In this document: positions 1 through 5,814 of the stretch, one piece after another | Position numbering within the stretch: position 1 is the stretch's first letter | How the letters are laid out: each line of letters opens with the position of its first letter | DNA from: Planctomycetota bacterium | GTDB lineage: Bacteria; Planctomycetota; Brocadiia; JAJRTI01 | Assembly (NCBI GenBank): GCA_024278415.1 | Contig: JAJRTI010000146.1 | Coordinates: 1 to 12,489 of the forward strand | DNA length: 12,489 nt | Direction of reading: 5' to 3' | Made by a program: the position numbers and the translations under genes | The notes under the pieces: model-generated | What the model was told of the DNA's origin: nothing | The model's database searches: none | Seen by the model: the letters and a program-made list of their open reading frames with translations, nothing else

Positions 1-122
1 CGCGCGGCGAGCGCGTCGATATGCGGCGTGCGCACTTGCGGGGCGCCGTTGCAGCCCAGCGAGTCGTAGCGCTGCTGGTCGGTCGTGATGAGCAGGATGT
101 TGGGGCGGTCTTGGGTGGGCAT
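1..122 (-). CDS. Sulfatase (arylsulfatase family), N-terminal fragment
   Basis: Reading leftwards from an ATG at 122-120, the 40 visible codons give [18 protein letters not shown] followed by [35 protein letters not shown] and TPHIDALA are the hallmark start of the alkaline-phosphatase-like sulfatase fold; the Asp of TTDQ is at the usual place of a calcium-ligating residue. Sulfatases of this family hydrolyse sulfate esters, often on polysaccharides. The gene leaves the window before the C/S-x-P-x-R formylglycine motif, so activity and substrate cannot be judged. No signal peptide is visible and no clear Shine-Dalgarno precedes the ATG; a short direct repeat (ggttgat twice, about 132-146) lies there instead. 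It is co-directional with the GH78 gene, and a relic of a GH78 3' end lies 45 bases upstream, which suggests an original GH78-sulfatase operon. Confidence 0.85.
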   Translation of the reverse strand, partial: MPTQDRPNILLITTDQQRYDSLGCNGAPQVRTPHIDALAA

Positions 123-167
123 GGGAGGGATGGTTGATGGTTGATGGGGAATGGGATCGAGGTGGGG

Positions 168-213
168 TCAGGATTCGATGGTGACGCCCTCCGGCGCGTC
201 GCACCGCAGGCAT
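168..213 (-). pseudogene. Relic of a GH78-type gene 3' end (copy R1)
   Basis: Read on the minus strand, the last codons before a TGA at 170-168 give L-R-C-DAPEGVTIES-stop. The intact GH78 gene at 1427-3784 ends L-H-V-DAPPGVTIEA-stop. Within the shared GVTIE stretch the Gly, Val, Thr and Ile codons differ only at the third base (GGC/GGT, GTC/GTG, ACC/ACG, ATC/ATA), as expected for diverged paralogous genes rather than copied non-coding DNA. Similarity fades after about 15 codons, just before the hairpin of mobile element 1 begins at 229. Inference: this is the 3' stub of a lost or truncated GH78 paralogue that once preceded the sulfatase gene. A chance match is possible given the short length. 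Confidence 0.6.
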
Positions 214-228
214 CTCCAAGACGCTCGG

Positions 229-438
229 AAAGCCAGCTTTAGCTGGCTCCCATCTTGCCCCCACCTTTAGGTGGGGGGAGAGGGCTGTGGACGACATTCG
301 GAGCGCGCTTCAGCGCGGCTTCTCGGCATGGCGTTGGTTGAGAAGCCCTGCTAAAGCAGGCTGCAAGGATAGTTCTGCCCTGCTCGTTCCCACCAGATGA
401 ATCTGGTGGCAAGGCAGAATTGCCCGCTGAAGCGGGCA
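229..438. mobile_element. Gene-less RAYT-type element 1 (MITE/BIME-like)
   Basis: This element has no gene and consists of two facing ends separated by 15 bases. The left end has palindromes at 231-248 (agccagct, loop tt), 258-277 (cccccacct, loop tt) and 304-317 (cgcgct, loop tc), followed by ggcttctc at 317-324. The right end starts with the inverse gagaagcc at 340-347. It continues with palindromes at 347-360 (cctgct, loop aa), 390-409 (ccaccagat, loop ga, nested inside a ttctgcc/ggcagaa pair) and 421-438 (tgcccgct, loop ga). The same order of three hairpins recurs at the elements at 442-1047 and 1179-1385. Inference: a non-autonomous derivative mobilised by the transposase encoded at 484-924. 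Exact termini are uncertain because no target duplication is evident. Confidence 0.7.
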
Positions 439-483
439 TTCGGTGGGGGAGGAGATGCGGTGAGAGCAAGGTGACAGCGCGCT

Positions 484-924
484 TTAGCGCGGCTTCTCAT
501 TCTCTTGCCAAGTGTCGAACCGTTCGAGCTTGTCAAACACTTCTTTCTGTTGATGGTGCTGCTTCTGATCCTGCACGTAACGCTTCACCCAGTCTAGCTG
601 CTTGTGTCCGAAGCTGACCGCTCCAAAACCACGCTGCCATTCGAGCGCCTTCCGCCGGCACCGTTTGTTCATCTCACGCGAGCACGCGCCCTTTATGTCG
701 CCCACCAGGTCGCTGATGCAAACAAAAGGCTCGATGCGTATGGCAAGGTGAACATGTGTCAGCGTCCCCCCGATCGCGTGGAGCCACACCCCTTTGGTTG
801 CGTCTATTCGTTCGCGCAAGAACTCGTGCACGGCCGCTTCGAGGTCGCCTTTGAGCAGCGGTCGGTCCGCCTTTGTGTGCCAATTCAGATGGATGAAGAT
901 TTCGCTGAACACATGTGAACCCAT
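484..924 (-). CDS. RAYT / TnpA_REP-type HUH Y1 transposase
   Basis: This 146-residue protein resembles the IS200-like, REP-associated tyrosine transposase family (single-strand DNA endonucleases that cut and rejoin hairpin-bearing DNA). The HUH metal-binding motif is His57-Val-His59 in GGTLTHVHLAI. The likely nucleophile is Tyr116 in WVKRYVQDQKQHH, and the family signature W-x-R-GFG-x-x-S is at 96-104. Length is normal for short family members and nothing is visibly broken. The ATG at 924-922 has GGAG 8 bases upstream. The last codons (Glu-Lys-Pro-Arg) and the TAA stop lie inside the element's own palindrome at 478-498, so the gene's 3' end is part of the repeat. Hairpin ends on both sides support its role in moving these repeats; whether it is active now cannot be seen. 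Confidence 0.9.
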   Translation of the reverse strand: MGSHVFSEIFIHLNWHTKADRPLLKGDLEAAVHEFLRERIDATKGVWLHAIGGTLTHVHLAIRIEPFVCISDLVGDIKGACSREMNKRCRRKALEWQRGFGAVSFGHKQLDWVKRYVQDQKQHHQQKEVFDKLERFDTWQENEKPR

Positions 925-942
925 CTCGATGTCTCCACATCG
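925..942 (-). promoter_or_regulatory. Transposase ribosome-binding site inside a hairpin loop
   Basis: On the plus strand cgatgt (927-932) and acatcg (937-942) are perfect inverse repeats separated by ctcc. In the transposase mRNA this places the Shine-Dalgarno GGAG exactly in the four-base loop of a 6-bp stem, 8 bases before the ATG. Inference: the structure could tune or limit transposase translation, a common theme in mobile elements. Such a short stem may also arise by chance. Confidence 0.45.
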
Positions 943-1099
943 CAGATCCGAGAAGCCCTGCTGAAGCAGGCTCCTTCTGCTCTGTCGCCGCTATTCCAAC
1001 CACCAGATGAATCTGGTGGCAACCAGAGATGCCAGCTAAAGCTGGCACAGCAGAGAGCACGCCTCGACAACATACGGGGCGCGAGCGTCGCCGCGCGGC

Positions 1100-1135
1100 T
1101 CACGCCTCTATCGTCACGCCCGGCAAGGCCAGCGA
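1100..1135 (-). pseudogene. Relic of a GH78-type gene 3' end (copy R2)
   Basis: Positions 1100-1124 match 1427-1451, the last codons and stop of the intact GH78 gene, at 23 of 25 bases. On the minus strand they read LPGVTIEA-stop against PPGVTIEA-stop. Both base differences are synonymous (GAA/GAG and GGT/GGC). Similarity ends further upstream, where the reading continues as RSLA. The stop lies 52 bases from the last hairpin of element 2, much as the real GH78 stop lies 41 bases from the last hairpin of element 3. Inference: a 3' stub left by duplication and deletion between repeated elements. Confidence 0.55.
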
Positions 1136-1178
1136 ACGGAGGCGACGAAACCTGCCTGGCGATTTCGATGCCCTCGGG

Positions 1179-1385
1179 AAGCCAGCTTTAGCTGGCGCAG
1201 GTTGTGCCCCCACCTTCAGGTGGGGGGAGAGATGGGATTGAACCGGGGGGGGGCAGCGCGCTTTAGCGCGGCTTCTCGCTCTTGTCCGAGAAGACCTGCT
1301 GAAGCAGGCTCCTTCTGCTCTACAATAGCTATTCTAACCACCAGATAAATCTGGTGGCAACCAGACATGCCAGCTAAAGCTGGCA
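1179..1385. mobile_element. Gene-less RAYT-type element 3 (MITE/BIME-like)
   Basis: This is the most complete gene-less copy. The left end has palindromes 1181-1196 (gccagct, loop tt), 1207-1226 (cccccacct, loop tc) and 1257-1270 (cgcgct, loop tt), then ggcttctc at 1270-1277. After only 10 bases the right end begins with gagaag at 1288-1293. It has palindromes 1295-1308 (cctgct, loop ga), 1338-1357 (ccaccagat, loop aa) and 1368-1385 (tgccagct, loop aa). It is nearly what remains of element 2 if the transposase gene is cut out at the gagaagcc boundaries, supporting a parent/derivative relationship. It sits 41 bases downstream of the GH78 stop, where its hairpins could also act as a transcription terminator or mRNA 3'-end protector; that role is inference. 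Confidence 0.75.
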
Positions 1386-1426
1386 CAGGAGGAAGCGCAT
1401 ACAAAGGGCATCCATCACCCCCATGT

Positions 1427-3784
1427 TCACGCTTCTATCGTCACACCCGGCGGCGCGTCCACATGCAGACCGTCGGCGTCTTTGCTCACCGCGATCGGGC
1501 CGCGCGGGGTGGGGTAGGTGACCCGGAACGTCTCGGGAGCGGCGGCGCGCGGCGCGACGCGCACGCGCGCGCAGCCGGGTTCGAGGATCTCCAGGCCGAT
1601 GAGCGTCTTGGTGAGGAACTCGGCCGGGCAGGCGCTCCACGCGTGCGACTCGGTGCGCATGAACGTGCCGTACTCCCCAGCGCGCCAACTCCCGTGCCGG
1701 CCCCACTCTTCGCTACAGCTCGATTGCCCGCGCGCCACCATGCGGCCCCAACGCTCGCGCGTGAGCGCCAGCGCGAGGTCGAAGCGGCCCATGCGGTCGA
1801 GCGCCTTGAGCACCTGCCAGGTGAAGTACGGCTCGGCCATCGTGAACGCGACGCTCGCCTCCTCGTAGAGCGACTTCACGATGGCCGCCGCGGCCGCGTC
1901 GTCGCAGAGGCCGTGCAAGATCGCGAGCGCGTTCGCGTGTTCGCTCACCTTCTCCGACAGCTCGCCGTCGATGTTCGCGTCCGCATAGCAGCGCTTGCTC
2001 TCATCCCAAAGCCGCGAGTGGAAGTTCGCCTTCATCTTGGCGCGCACGTCCTCGCACAGTTGCGCGGTGTATGCGTCGCCCTTCACTTCAGCCATCTTGG
2101 CCACGGCCGCGAGCGCGGCGTAGAAGAGCGCGTTGAGCGCCGCGCATTCGCCGCGCACGTCGATGGGCGCCCAGTCGATGAGCACCCAGTACGGCATGTC
2201 GTTGATAAGGCCGTGCGCGTCGACGTAGTCGGCGAACGCGTACACGACTTTGAGCACGGTCGGGTAGAGCGTGTGGATCCACGACTCCTCGCCGCTGTAC
2301 AGGTAGTGGTCCCACGCCGCCATCACCCACATGAGCGAGTAGTCCGGGATGACCGCCTGCCACTCGAAGGAGATACTGTTGGTCATGTTCGTGATCATGC
2401 CCGTGGGCATCTGGTTCGCCGCGCTCTGGCGCAGAAACTTCGCCGGCAGCACCGTGTCGCCGAAGCACGCGTAGATGCCGCCCACGGTGACCGCGGCCAC
2501 GTCGCCGAGCCATTGGCCTTGCTCGCGCCACGGGGTGTCGGTGAGGAACTCGTTGGAGCACAGCCGAATCGTGTAGCGACTGATCTCCCAGATCTTGTTG
2601 AGCACGTCGTCGTTCGACTCGAACGCTCCCTTCTCCTCGAACGGGTAGCGCGAGCGGATGGCGCGCACCGCGTGGACCTTCACGTCCTCGTAACATTTCC
2701 GGAGGCGCAGCTTCACGAAGCGGAAGCCCAGCCAGTTGTACGTGCGGAAGACCTGCCGGCCGCCGCGCAGGATGAGCCGGCTCGCGAACTGGCCTTCGAT
2801 GTGGTTCACGAACTTGTCGTCGGTCAGACGCTCCGCGTACCCCATGTCGATCATGCCGCCGGCCGGGCCCTCGACCTCGATCTCCATGAACGCGGTCGTG
2901 ATGCGGCCGAAATCGAGGACCATGCACGGGTCGTACACGCCGTCGAACACGCGGTCCAGGTGTTTCGTGCTGCACCGGCCCACTGCCGGCTCGCCGCGGC
3001 CGTTGGCCAGGTTGTCCGCACCCTCGAGCTGGGAGTGGCAGATCGGCTTGCCCACCTGCGACAGCCCCAGCGACAGGTCGAGCGGCTGCTGCCGGTGGTC
3101 GATCGCGATGCACTCCTCGACGTAGGCGACCGCCTCGGGCCGCAACGGGGTCTCCTCCATCTGTGGAATGTCTCGCGGGATGAGCTTGCTCCAGGGGCAC
3201 ACGGCCGGCGGCCGGTCCTTGCCGCGGAAGTTCACGATGGCCGCGTTGGGCCACTTCGCGTCGTCGAACCCGGCCTCGGTCCATCCCCCCGGCTCGCGGC
3301 GCGAGTCGTAGACCTCTTGGTAGGGCGTGACGCGGTTCATGCGGAAGCAGTACGTGTTCGGCATCCACGCGTTCGACCGCACGGCCTTCCACGACGGGTC
3401 GGACTGGAGCAGCGGCTCGCCGTCCGCGTCCAGCTCCACGAGCAGGCCCCCGCGGGCGTCCTGGAAGTGGCCGATGTGATACACGAGCACCGCGATGCAG
3501 TTGCGGCCCGGCTTGAGGTGCGCGGCGATGTCGTGCGTGTCGTAGTAGGTGAAGTACGGCTGCGAAAGCGCCGGCCCGAACGCGGCCTGCTCGCCGTTGA
3601 CGAAGAGCTTGTAGCGCGTGTCGGCCACGATGCGCAGTTCGGCCGCGGCCGGCGCGGCATCGAGGTCGAACTCCTTGCGGAAGTGCCAGTACGAGTTGGT
3701 CTCGTTGCCGGGGCCGCCGCCCCAGATCCATCGGCCGCGCCAGTGGCGGGCCGGGGCGAAGTCGGTGTCGCGGATGTTTGCCAT
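1427..3784 (-). CDS. Glycoside hydrolase family 78-type alpha-L-rhamnosidase
   Basis: The protein has 785 residues. The N-terminal part (RGRWIWGGGPGNETNSYWHF, 16-35) and the beta-rich region to about 380 match the accessory beta-sandwich domains of bacterial alpha-L-rhamnosidases. The (alpha/alpha)6 catalytic domain spans about 385-730, with a short C-terminal beta domain to 785. The motif DTPWREQGQW has Asp416, Glu421 and Trp425 with the D+5/D+9 spacing of the GH78 general-acid site. Glu722 in SHAWSACPAEF aligns with the general-base Glu near the end of the domain. The expected reaction is release of terminal alpha-L-rhamnose; the exact sugar is not proven. No signal peptide is visible, so it probably acts on imported oligosaccharides in the cytoplasm. 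AGGAAG lies upstream of the ATG. The co-directional sulfatase suggests a sulfated rhamnose-containing glycan. Confidence 0.88.
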   Translation of the reverse strand: MANIRDTDFAPARHWRGRWIWGGGPGNETNSYWHFRKEFDLDAAPAAAELRIVADTRYKLFVNGEQAAFGPALSQPYFTYYDTHDIAAHLKPGRNCIAVLVYHIGHFQDARGGLLVELDADGEPLLQSDPSWKAVRSNAWMPNTYCFRMNRVTPYQEVYDSRREPGGWTEAGFDDAKWPNAAIVNFRGKDRPPAVCPWSKLIPRDIPQMEETPLRPEAVAYVEECIAIDHRQQPLDLSLGLSQVGKPICHSQLEGADNLANGRGEPAVGRCSTKHLDRVFDGVYDPCMVLDFGRITTAFMEIEVEGPAGGMIDMGYAERLTDDKFVNHIEGQFASRLILRGGRQVFRTYNWLGFRFVKLRLRKCYEDVKVHAVRAIRSRYPFEEKGAFESNDDVLNKIWEISRYTIRLCSNEFLTDTPWREQGQWLGDVAAVTVGGIYACFGDTVLPAKFLRQSAANQMPTGMITNMTNSISFEWQAVIPDYSLMWVMAAWDHYLYSGEESWIHTLYPTVLKVVYAFADYVDAHGLINDMPYWVLIDWAPIDVRGECAALNALFYAALAAVAKMAEVKGDAYTAQLCEDVRAKMKANFHSRLWDESKRCYADANIDGELSEKVSEHANALAILHGLCDDAAAAAIVKSLYEEASVAFTMAEPYFTWQVLKALDRMGRFDLALALTRERWGRMVARGQSSCSEEWGRHGSWRAGEYGTFMRTESHAWSACPAEFLTKTLIGLEILEPGCARVRVAPRAAAPETFRVTYPTPRGPIAVSKDADGLHVDAPPGVTIEA

Positions 3785-3834
3785 TGGTGTCTCTTCCTGC
3801 CGAGCTTATGTGAGGAGTTGGGAATGAATGGCGC

Positions 3835-3863
3835 AGTATACCGAGGGCCTCAAGGGCGGACAA
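3835..3863 (-). promoter_or_regulatory. Candidate sigma70-type promoter for the GH78 gene
   Basis: On the minus strand TTGTCC (3863-3858) and TATACT (3840-3835) are separated by 17 bases, close to TTGACA-N17-TATAAT. A start point near 3828 would leave a leader of about 45 bases containing the AGGAAG ribosome-binding site. The call rests on consensus similarity only. Confidence 0.4.
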
Positions 3864-3910
3864 TCGGCAGTTGGGGTATGTACCGAAAAGGCCCGCATCT
3901 GAAGATACTC

Positions 3911-4065
3911 GCGACGGACGGCCACGTCCGTCGCAACCCTGGCCCATGACTCGCGGCGGACAGCCGCCACACTGAATCCTGGTGTTGCGCTGGACGTGGC
4001 CGTCCAGCGCGGGCATGGGCATAAGGCAGCCCAACGGGCTGGTATGTCGCGCCCCGCTGGGGCGC
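3911..4065. repeat. REP-like hairpin cluster (second family)
   Basis: Five inverted repeats occur in 155 bases without a gene. They are 3911-3934 (gcgacggacg, loop gcca), 3955-3968 (ggcgg, loop acag), 3987-4010 (gcgctggacg, loop tggc), 4027-4041 (cagccc, loop aac) and 4049-4065 (gcgcccc, loop gct). The first and third have 10-bp perfect arms, and their loops are reverse complements (gcca/tggc), so they form an inverted pair typical of BIME organisation. None resembles the 229-1385 elements in sequence. They lie between the divergent GH78 and HisD-like genes. Inference: a cluster of non-autonomous elements served by transposases elsewhere in the genome. Confidence 0.65.
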
Positions 4066-4190
4066 ATGCCCCTCGCCTTCCTTGTCCATGCGCCGCGGCT
4101 AAGCTATCTTAGGAAGTCTTCGGTTCGCCCACTAATGTTACGCCTGAAGTGTCGACCGCGGCGCCACCGCCGTGTGACCGTGAGAGCGAC

Positions 4191-4280
4191 CCGCTCGTAG
4201 TGGCGACCGTAAGGGCGCCCTCCGCTCCGATGGCGAATCACCACCCCAGCGGGAGGCCCTCACGGGCCTACTACGAGCGG
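4191..4280. repeat. Inverted REP pair (BIME-like) with GTAG tetranucleotides
   Basis: The ends ccgctcgtagt (4191-4201) and actacgagcgg (4270-4280) are perfect 11-base inverse repeats. Just inside each GTAG lies a hairpin: 4202-4219 (ggcgacc/gggcgcc, loop gtaa, one mismatch) and, on the other strand, 4269-4254 (aggccc/gggcct, loop gtga). GTAG next to a hairpin is the classical REP signature recognised by RAYT proteins, and two facing copies make a BIME. It ends 58 bases before the chosen start of the HisD-like gene and so probably lies in or near its leader. The RAYT for this family is not in the window. The stretch between this repeat and the previous cluster (4066-4190) shows nothing recognisable. 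Confidence 0.65.
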
Positions 4281-4338
4281 TGCGACAGCACAAGCATAAC
4301 GTGACACTAGCCACGTGCGGCGACCCTCCTGTTCAGCC

Positions 4339-5667
4339 ATGAGACCCCACGCGATGAGACCTGTCATCCTCACCCTCCCGGGCGATGCCGCGAAGCTCAG
4401 CGACCGGCTCGCCCGCCGGCGCACACTCTTCGACCGGTCGCTGCTCGCCGACGTGCAGCGCATCTTCGACGACGTGGCCGCGCGCGGCGACGCGGCGGTG
4501 CGCGCGGCCACCGCAAAGTTTGACCGCGTCGAGCTGTCGTCCATCCATCTCTCCGGGGAGCACGTCGAAGCCTGCGCCAAGTCCGTTCCCGACGAATTGC
4601 GCGGCGCGATCTCCGCGTGCATCCGCAACATCAGGGAGGTCAACGAGGCGCTCATGCCGGAGCGGCGGTGGCAGCGGGAGATTCGGCCGGGCACGACCGT
4701 GGGCGAGCAGTGGTCGCCGCTGGACGCGGTGGGGCTGTGGGCGCCGGCGCGCAAGGGCCCGCTCATCTCGACCGCGCTCATGCTCGTGGGCGCCGCGGCC
4801 GTCGCCGGCGCACCGCGCATCGTGGTCGCCATGCCGCCGCGCGCAGACGGCGAGGCGGACTCCAACACGGTCGCGGCCGCGTCCATGGCCGGCGCGCAGG
4901 AGTTCGTCGTGGGCAACGGCGTCGCGATCATCGCCGCGCTCACGCTCGGCACGGAGTCCCTCGCGCCGGTCGACGGCATTTTCGGCCCCGGCCCCGGCGC
5001 GATCGCCGCGGCCATGGCCACGGCCTACTCCTACGGCAAACGCACGGTCATGGGCATCGGCCCCACGGACTCGATGATCCTGGCCGACGAGTCGGCCGAC
5101 GCGCGCATCCTCGCGCACGACCTCGTCACGGAAGCCGAGCACGGGCCCGATTCGTGCTCCGTGCTCGTCACGACCTCCACGTCGCTCGCCGGGCGCGTCG
5201 CCGAAGAGGTCGAAGCCCTGTTGCCGTCAGTGCAGGATGATAGACGCGGCGTCTTGGAGCAGGTCTTCGGCGCCGACGGCATGGGCTGCATCGTGGTGGC
5301 GCCCGACCTGGAGTCCGCGTGCGAGCAGGTGAACGGCTTCGCGCCGGAGCACCTCATGGTCGCGTGCGACGACGCCACGACTCAAGCCGCGCTCGATTGG
5401 GTCAAGCACACGGGCGAGATCCTCATTGGCCACCACACTCCGTTCTCGGCCGGCAACTACGCGATCGGTATCACCGCGGTGCTGCCCACCAATGGGTACG
5501 CGCGCAACTTCAGCGGGGTGACCTGCCGCGACATGCTCAAGTGCTCGACGCTCGGATCGCTCGACGCGGCCGCGTTCGCCGAACTCGCCCCGGCCATCGC
5601 GGCCATCGGCAAGCACGAGGGGCTGCCGTGCCACGCGATGGCGGCACAGGTGAGGAATGGCCAGTAA
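4339..5667 (+). CDS. Histidinol-dehydrogenase-like NAD-dependent dehydrogenase (atypical paralogue)
   Basis: The protein has 442 residues and aligns along its whole length with the HisD family (Zn- and NAD-dependent oxidation of histidinol to histidine). Conserved features are GLWAPARKGPL (132-142), GPGPGAIAAAMA (216-227), APEHL with the catalytic pair Glu337-His338, and His432 near the end. Against E. coli HisD numbering, Zn ligand Gln259 is Glu265, Zn ligand Asp360 is Asn373 (AGNYAIG) and substrate-binding His367 is Ala380 (ITAVLPT). His262 is kept as His268. This pattern belongs to HisD-like paralogues acting on other alcohols, for example the sulfopropanediol dehydrogenase group, so histidine synthesis is doubtful. 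No other his gene is adjacent. GTG 4315, ATG 4339 and ATG 4354 are all possible starts; none has a strong Shine-Dalgarno, and family similarity begins near MRPVILTLPG at 4354. Confidence 0.88.
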   Translation: MRPHAMRPVILTLPGDAAKLSDRLARRRTLFDRSLLADVQRIFDDVAARGDAAVRAATAKFDRVELSSIHLSGEHVEACAKSVPDELRGAISACIRNIREVNEALMPERRWQREIRPGTTVGEQWSPLDAVGLWAPARKGPLISTALMLVGAAAVAGAPRIVVAMPPRADGEADSNTVAAASMAGAQEFVVGNGVAIIAALTLGTESLAPVDGIFGPGPGAIAAAMATAYSYGKRTVMGIGPTDSMILADESADARILAHDLVTEAEHGPDSCSVLVTTSTSLAGRVAEEVEALLPSVQDDRRGVLEQVFGADGMGCIVVAPDLESACEQVNGFAPEHLMVACDDATTQAALDWVKHTGEILIGHHTPFSAGNYAIGITAVLPTNGYARNFSGVTCRDMLKCSTLGSLDAAAFAELAPAIAAIGKHEGLPCHAMAAQVRNGQ

Positions 5668-5680
5668 GCAACGCGGCGTC

Positions 5681-5704
5681 GTAGCCGCATCCGCCAGGAT
5701 GCGG
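5681..5704 (+). repeat. Single REP hairpin with GTAG tetranucleotide
   Basis: GTAG (5681-5684) is followed directly by ccgcatcc, loop gcca, ggatgcgg (5685-5704), a perfect 8-bp stem. The tetranucleotide plus hairpin is the canonical REP form. It lies 13 bases after the HisD-like stop codon and could also act as a weak terminator, though no T-run follows. The loop gcca is shared with the hairpin at 3911-3934. Confidence 0.6.
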
Positions 5705-5814
5705 GGCAATGGCGTACGCGATGCAGAAGCCCGCGAGGCCAGACCACACCGCGCCACCAGAGGCAGGACCGCCGCCACGCTTCAGCAGGGAGGCGAAGTT
5801 GGACATGTGGTATA

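Larger units (their letters stand above)
442..1047. mobile_element. RAYT-carrying element 2 (autonomous copy, left end truncated)
   Basis: This element carries the transposase gene 484-924. Its left end keeps half of the ccccac/gtgggg hairpin (ggtggggg at 441-448) and the complete palindrome 478-491 (cgcgct, loop tt) with ggcttctc at 491-498, but lacks the outermost hairpin. Its right end has gagaagcc at 950-957 and palindromes 957-970 (cctgct, loop ga), 1000-1019 (ccaccagat, loop ga) and 1030-1047 (tgccagct, loop aa). The right end closely matches that of element 3 (1288-1385), including the ctccttctgctct stretch after the first hairpin. Element 1 abuts it directly on the left, so the missing outer hairpin may have been lost when the two became joined. 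Confidence 0.75.

Noticed and set aside
604..918. Plus-strand open frame opposite the transposase
   Set aside because: It is antisense to the transposase, which carries clear HUH and Tyr motifs; this frame shows no family features.
229..1385. CRISPR array or integron attC sites
   Set aside because: The repeats are short palindromes of different sequence in a fixed order, not identical repeats with unique spacers of equal length, and no attC core sites or integrase gene are seen.
1367..3949. Long plus-strand open frame of 860 codons
   Set aside because: It lies antisense to the well-supported GH78 gene; its product is Arg/His/Val-rich with no recognisable domain, as expected for a shadow frame in GC-rich DNA.
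2088..4067. Minus-strand open frame of 659 codons overlapping the GH78 gene
   Set aside because: It is in a different frame from the GH78 protein, Arg/Gly/Pro-rich and without family features; its start lies in the hairpin cluster.
4339..5667. Part of a histidine biosynthesis operon
   Set aside because: No other his gene is adjacent and key residues of true HisD are replaced.
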